56,280 bases of DNA, taken from assembly GCA_014621425.1 (NCBI GenBank), contig JAANBB010000263.1:1-56280 (forward strand), written 5' to 3'. How positions within the stretch are numbered: position 1 is the stretch's first letter; each line of letters starts with the position of its first letter. The stretch is from Cylindrodendrum hubeiense (taxonomy: Eukaryota > Ascomycota > Sordariomycetes > Hypocreales > Nectriaceae). Made by a program: the position numbers and the translations under genes. Shown piece by piece: positions 54,686-56,280 of the stretch. The notes beneath the pieces were generated by a model. The model saw nothing but the letters and a program-made list of their open reading frames with translations, did not search any database and had not been told where the DNA came from.

Positions 54686-55588
54686 TCAGTCCATGTAGAA
54701 GTCTCCCTTGAGAATTCTCTCCTGGAAGGCGTCGGGCTTCGGACGCTCCTGCTTCGGCCTGACAGCCGCCGCCTGCACTGGAGGCTGCGGCATGTCGGAG
54801 ACGGACTTGGCGCGATCGTGCATGGAGTTGCCGCGAGGCGGAGAGCCGGACGCGAAGGAGAAGGAGGGGCGAGTGCTTGTGACGGAACTCTCGGCGCGAG
54901 ACCTAAGCTGCTCGGACCAGTTGAAACCTTGCTGGTCTAGGCGAGAAGGATAACTGTCAGAAGGGGCTCTTGGGTTTTTGATGTTGCTTGCCTGTGGAAG
55001 AGAAGAAGCGGGCAGGATCGTGCTGGCGCGGCGCCCAGCAGCCGACCAAGCGGCCGAAATACTGGACCCCTGCGATGGCGCGCCCACGCGCGACGATTTC
55101 TGTCCACTCTGCGTCGGGCGACGAGACTGCGAACAAGAAGGAGAGGATGGATTATTACCATTTCCGGGGCTACCGCCAGGGCGAGCGGTTCGCATGGCGG
55201 GGGCACCAAAGCTCATTCGCCGGACGAAGGGTGTGTTGGGCGCGGTTCTAGCGGCACTGGACCACATGTCATCTTCCTCAATGGCGCTCTCATCAATAGA
55301 GTCAGAGGTGTTGGAGTTGGTGGACAGGCTGCCGCGACGAATGTTGAAGGGTTGGGCACTGTTGGGAGAAGTGCCCGAGAGGCCCAGGGTGGTGACAGAG
55401 AGCCGCCGGCGGTTGGCATCTACCGAATTGGCCTGGGCAGGGAACCCGGTTCCATTTGGGACCGAGTTGCCCCTCTGGAAGAGATTGGTGAGGGCAGCTT
55501 GGGTGATGGAACCTCGTCTGTTGCGTGCGTACATTTCGCCAGTGTTGTTGCTGCTGTTGCTGTTGCTTGGTGCGCTTTCGGTGGACAT
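54686..55588 (-). CDS. Serine-rich conserved fungal protein, unknown function
   Basis: Single exon from the ATG at 55588 (MSTESAPSNSNSSNN), 300 residues. The frame upstream has no ATG. The protein is polar and likely disordered, with several basic-serine phosphosite-like motifs (NRRGSITQAALTNLFQRGN, NRRRLSVTTLGLSGTSP, IRRGSLSTNS, VRRMSFGAPAMRT, GRRASTILPAS), an acidic patch (DESAIEEDDMW) and a conserved-looking end (PDAFQERILKGDFYMD). RRxS motifs of this kind fit protein kinase A sites. I recognise the layout as a conserved fungal protein with RRGS repeats and an RI.KGDFYMD tail but not its name, and I give no function. Confidence 0.7.
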   Translation of the reverse strand: MSTESAPSNSNSSNNTGEMYARNRRGSITQAALTNLFQRGNSVPNGTGFPAQANSVDANRRRLSVTTLGLSGTSPNSAQPFNIRRGSLSTNSNTSDSIDESAIEEDDMWSSAARTAPNTPFVRRMSFGAPAMRTARPGGSPGNGNNPSSPSCSQSRRPTQSGQKSSRVGAPSQGSSISAAWSAAGRRASTILPASSLPQASNIKNPRAPSDSYPSRLDQQGFNWSEQLRSRAESSVTSTRPSFSFASGSPPRGNSMHDRAKSVSDMPQPPVQAAAVRPKQERPKPDAFQERILKGDFYMD

Positions 55589-56280
55589 TGTGACTGAAGG
55601 ATTGACTGCCGAGGGCAGTGCCGGCAAATATAGTTGTAGGTGCGGTGTGGGATGGCGAGACGATGAGCGCAGTGGTGCGAGGGTGGTTCGACACGCGCAG
55701 TTGCAGTGTAGCACGTGGGTTTTGAAAGGTAGCAGTGTTGGGAAGGTTGTGGGCTGATGAATGGCGGATGTTTGGGAAAAAGTTGAGTAAGTGAGAGGGA
55801 CAGATCAAGAAGGGAAGAAGGGGAGAGAAAGGAAGACAAGTGTTTGTGTGGTAGATGGGGGAGGAGGGGATTGATAAAGAGGCGAGAGAATGTGAAGAGC
55901 GCCGATCAACTTAAAAAAGGGGAGCGAACAAGCCGGTCAGTGATGAGAGATCGCCGTTACCGCTTTGGGGGAAAGGCAAGTCCTGGGAGGGGAAATGGGA
56001 TCGAGGGCCGTGGACGGTGAGTCGAGTTGGGGCGAAGCGAGACTGTCTGCTCTTTGACTCAAGCCGTCGGCGGGGGAGAAGAGCGAGAGCGCACTATCCA
56101 CTCTGGAGGCCAAGAGGCCGAGGCGGGACGGGGATTAGGCCCGAACGATGAGGTGCTGGCGCTGGCGATGGCCGTGTTGGCGGAGCACGGCAGCGGCAGT
56201 GGTAGCGTGGGTAATGTGGGTTCTGATGGAGAGCGGCCAAGGGCCCAGGTCCCTTAGAACAGAATGCGGGCCCAGGAATG
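55589..56280. other. Upstream region of the serine-rich protein gene
   Basis: On the minus strand the leader is CT-rich (about 55780-55870), typical of a fungal promoter and 5' UTR. No gene is supported up to the window edge; an open frame at 56027-56257 (+) lacks features. Confidence 0.45.

Overview
The window looks like nuclear DNA of a filamentous ascomycete, most likely a Sordariomycete. Genes are split by short introns of about 49-90 nt (one of about 376 nt) with GT...AG ends and CTAAC/CTGAC-type branch sites. 5' leaders are CT-rich, and the proteins are typical of moulds: fungal Ilm1, a Kin4/Snf1-like kinase, a Bem3-type RhoGAP, a War1-like Zn2Cys6 factor, a DUF7730 protein, and PNP and NACHT-ankyrin NLR-type genes. 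Exon joins below were worked out by eye from splice signals and reading frame and have not been checked against transcripts.

Layout. 1-13.3 kb is housekeeping: the N-terminal part of a geranylgeranyltransferase I beta subunit (-), Ilm1 (+), a large kinase (-), a DUF7730 protein (+), an intronless phospholipase C (+) and a short-chain dehydrogenase (+). 13.3-24.6 kb is an accessory block. It holds ankyrin-repeat remnants (-), a small coiled-coil ORF (-), an apparently intact nucleoside-phosphorylase-domain/coiled-coil protein (-), a wrecked DUF7708-NACHT-ankyrin gene (-) whose Walker A region is missing, and an apparently intact dynamin-like GTPase (+) with unusual G2 and G4 motifs. A diverged copy of the dynamin gene's upstream region lies at 13.34-13.57 kb, and a copy of part of its stalk at 21.56-21.70 kb, so the NLR-type block is bracketed by dynamin-gene-derived duplications.

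25.5-27.2 kb carries a convergent pair: a TMEM205-like membrane protein (+) and an O-methyltransferase (-). Two long stretches without a recognisable gene (27.2-35.4 and 36.0-44.5 kb) flank one small short-coiled-coil protein gene (+). 44.5-53.2 kb holds a Bem3-type PX?-PH-RhoGAP (+) and a War1-like Zn2Cys6 regulator (+). 54.7-55.6 kb holds a serine-rich fungal protein (-).

How genes may work together. GGTase I prenylates Rho/Cdc42-type GTPases and Bem3 inactivates Cdc42-type GTPases, so two genes touch the polarity pathway, although they lie 44 kb apart and no co-regulation is visible. The most interesting region is 13.3-24.6 kb. There a PNP-domain protein, NLR remnants and an Mx/dynamin-like protein sit together in a decayed, duplicated neighbourhood, as expected of a fast-evolving self/non-self or antiviral-type locus. 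That role is an inference.
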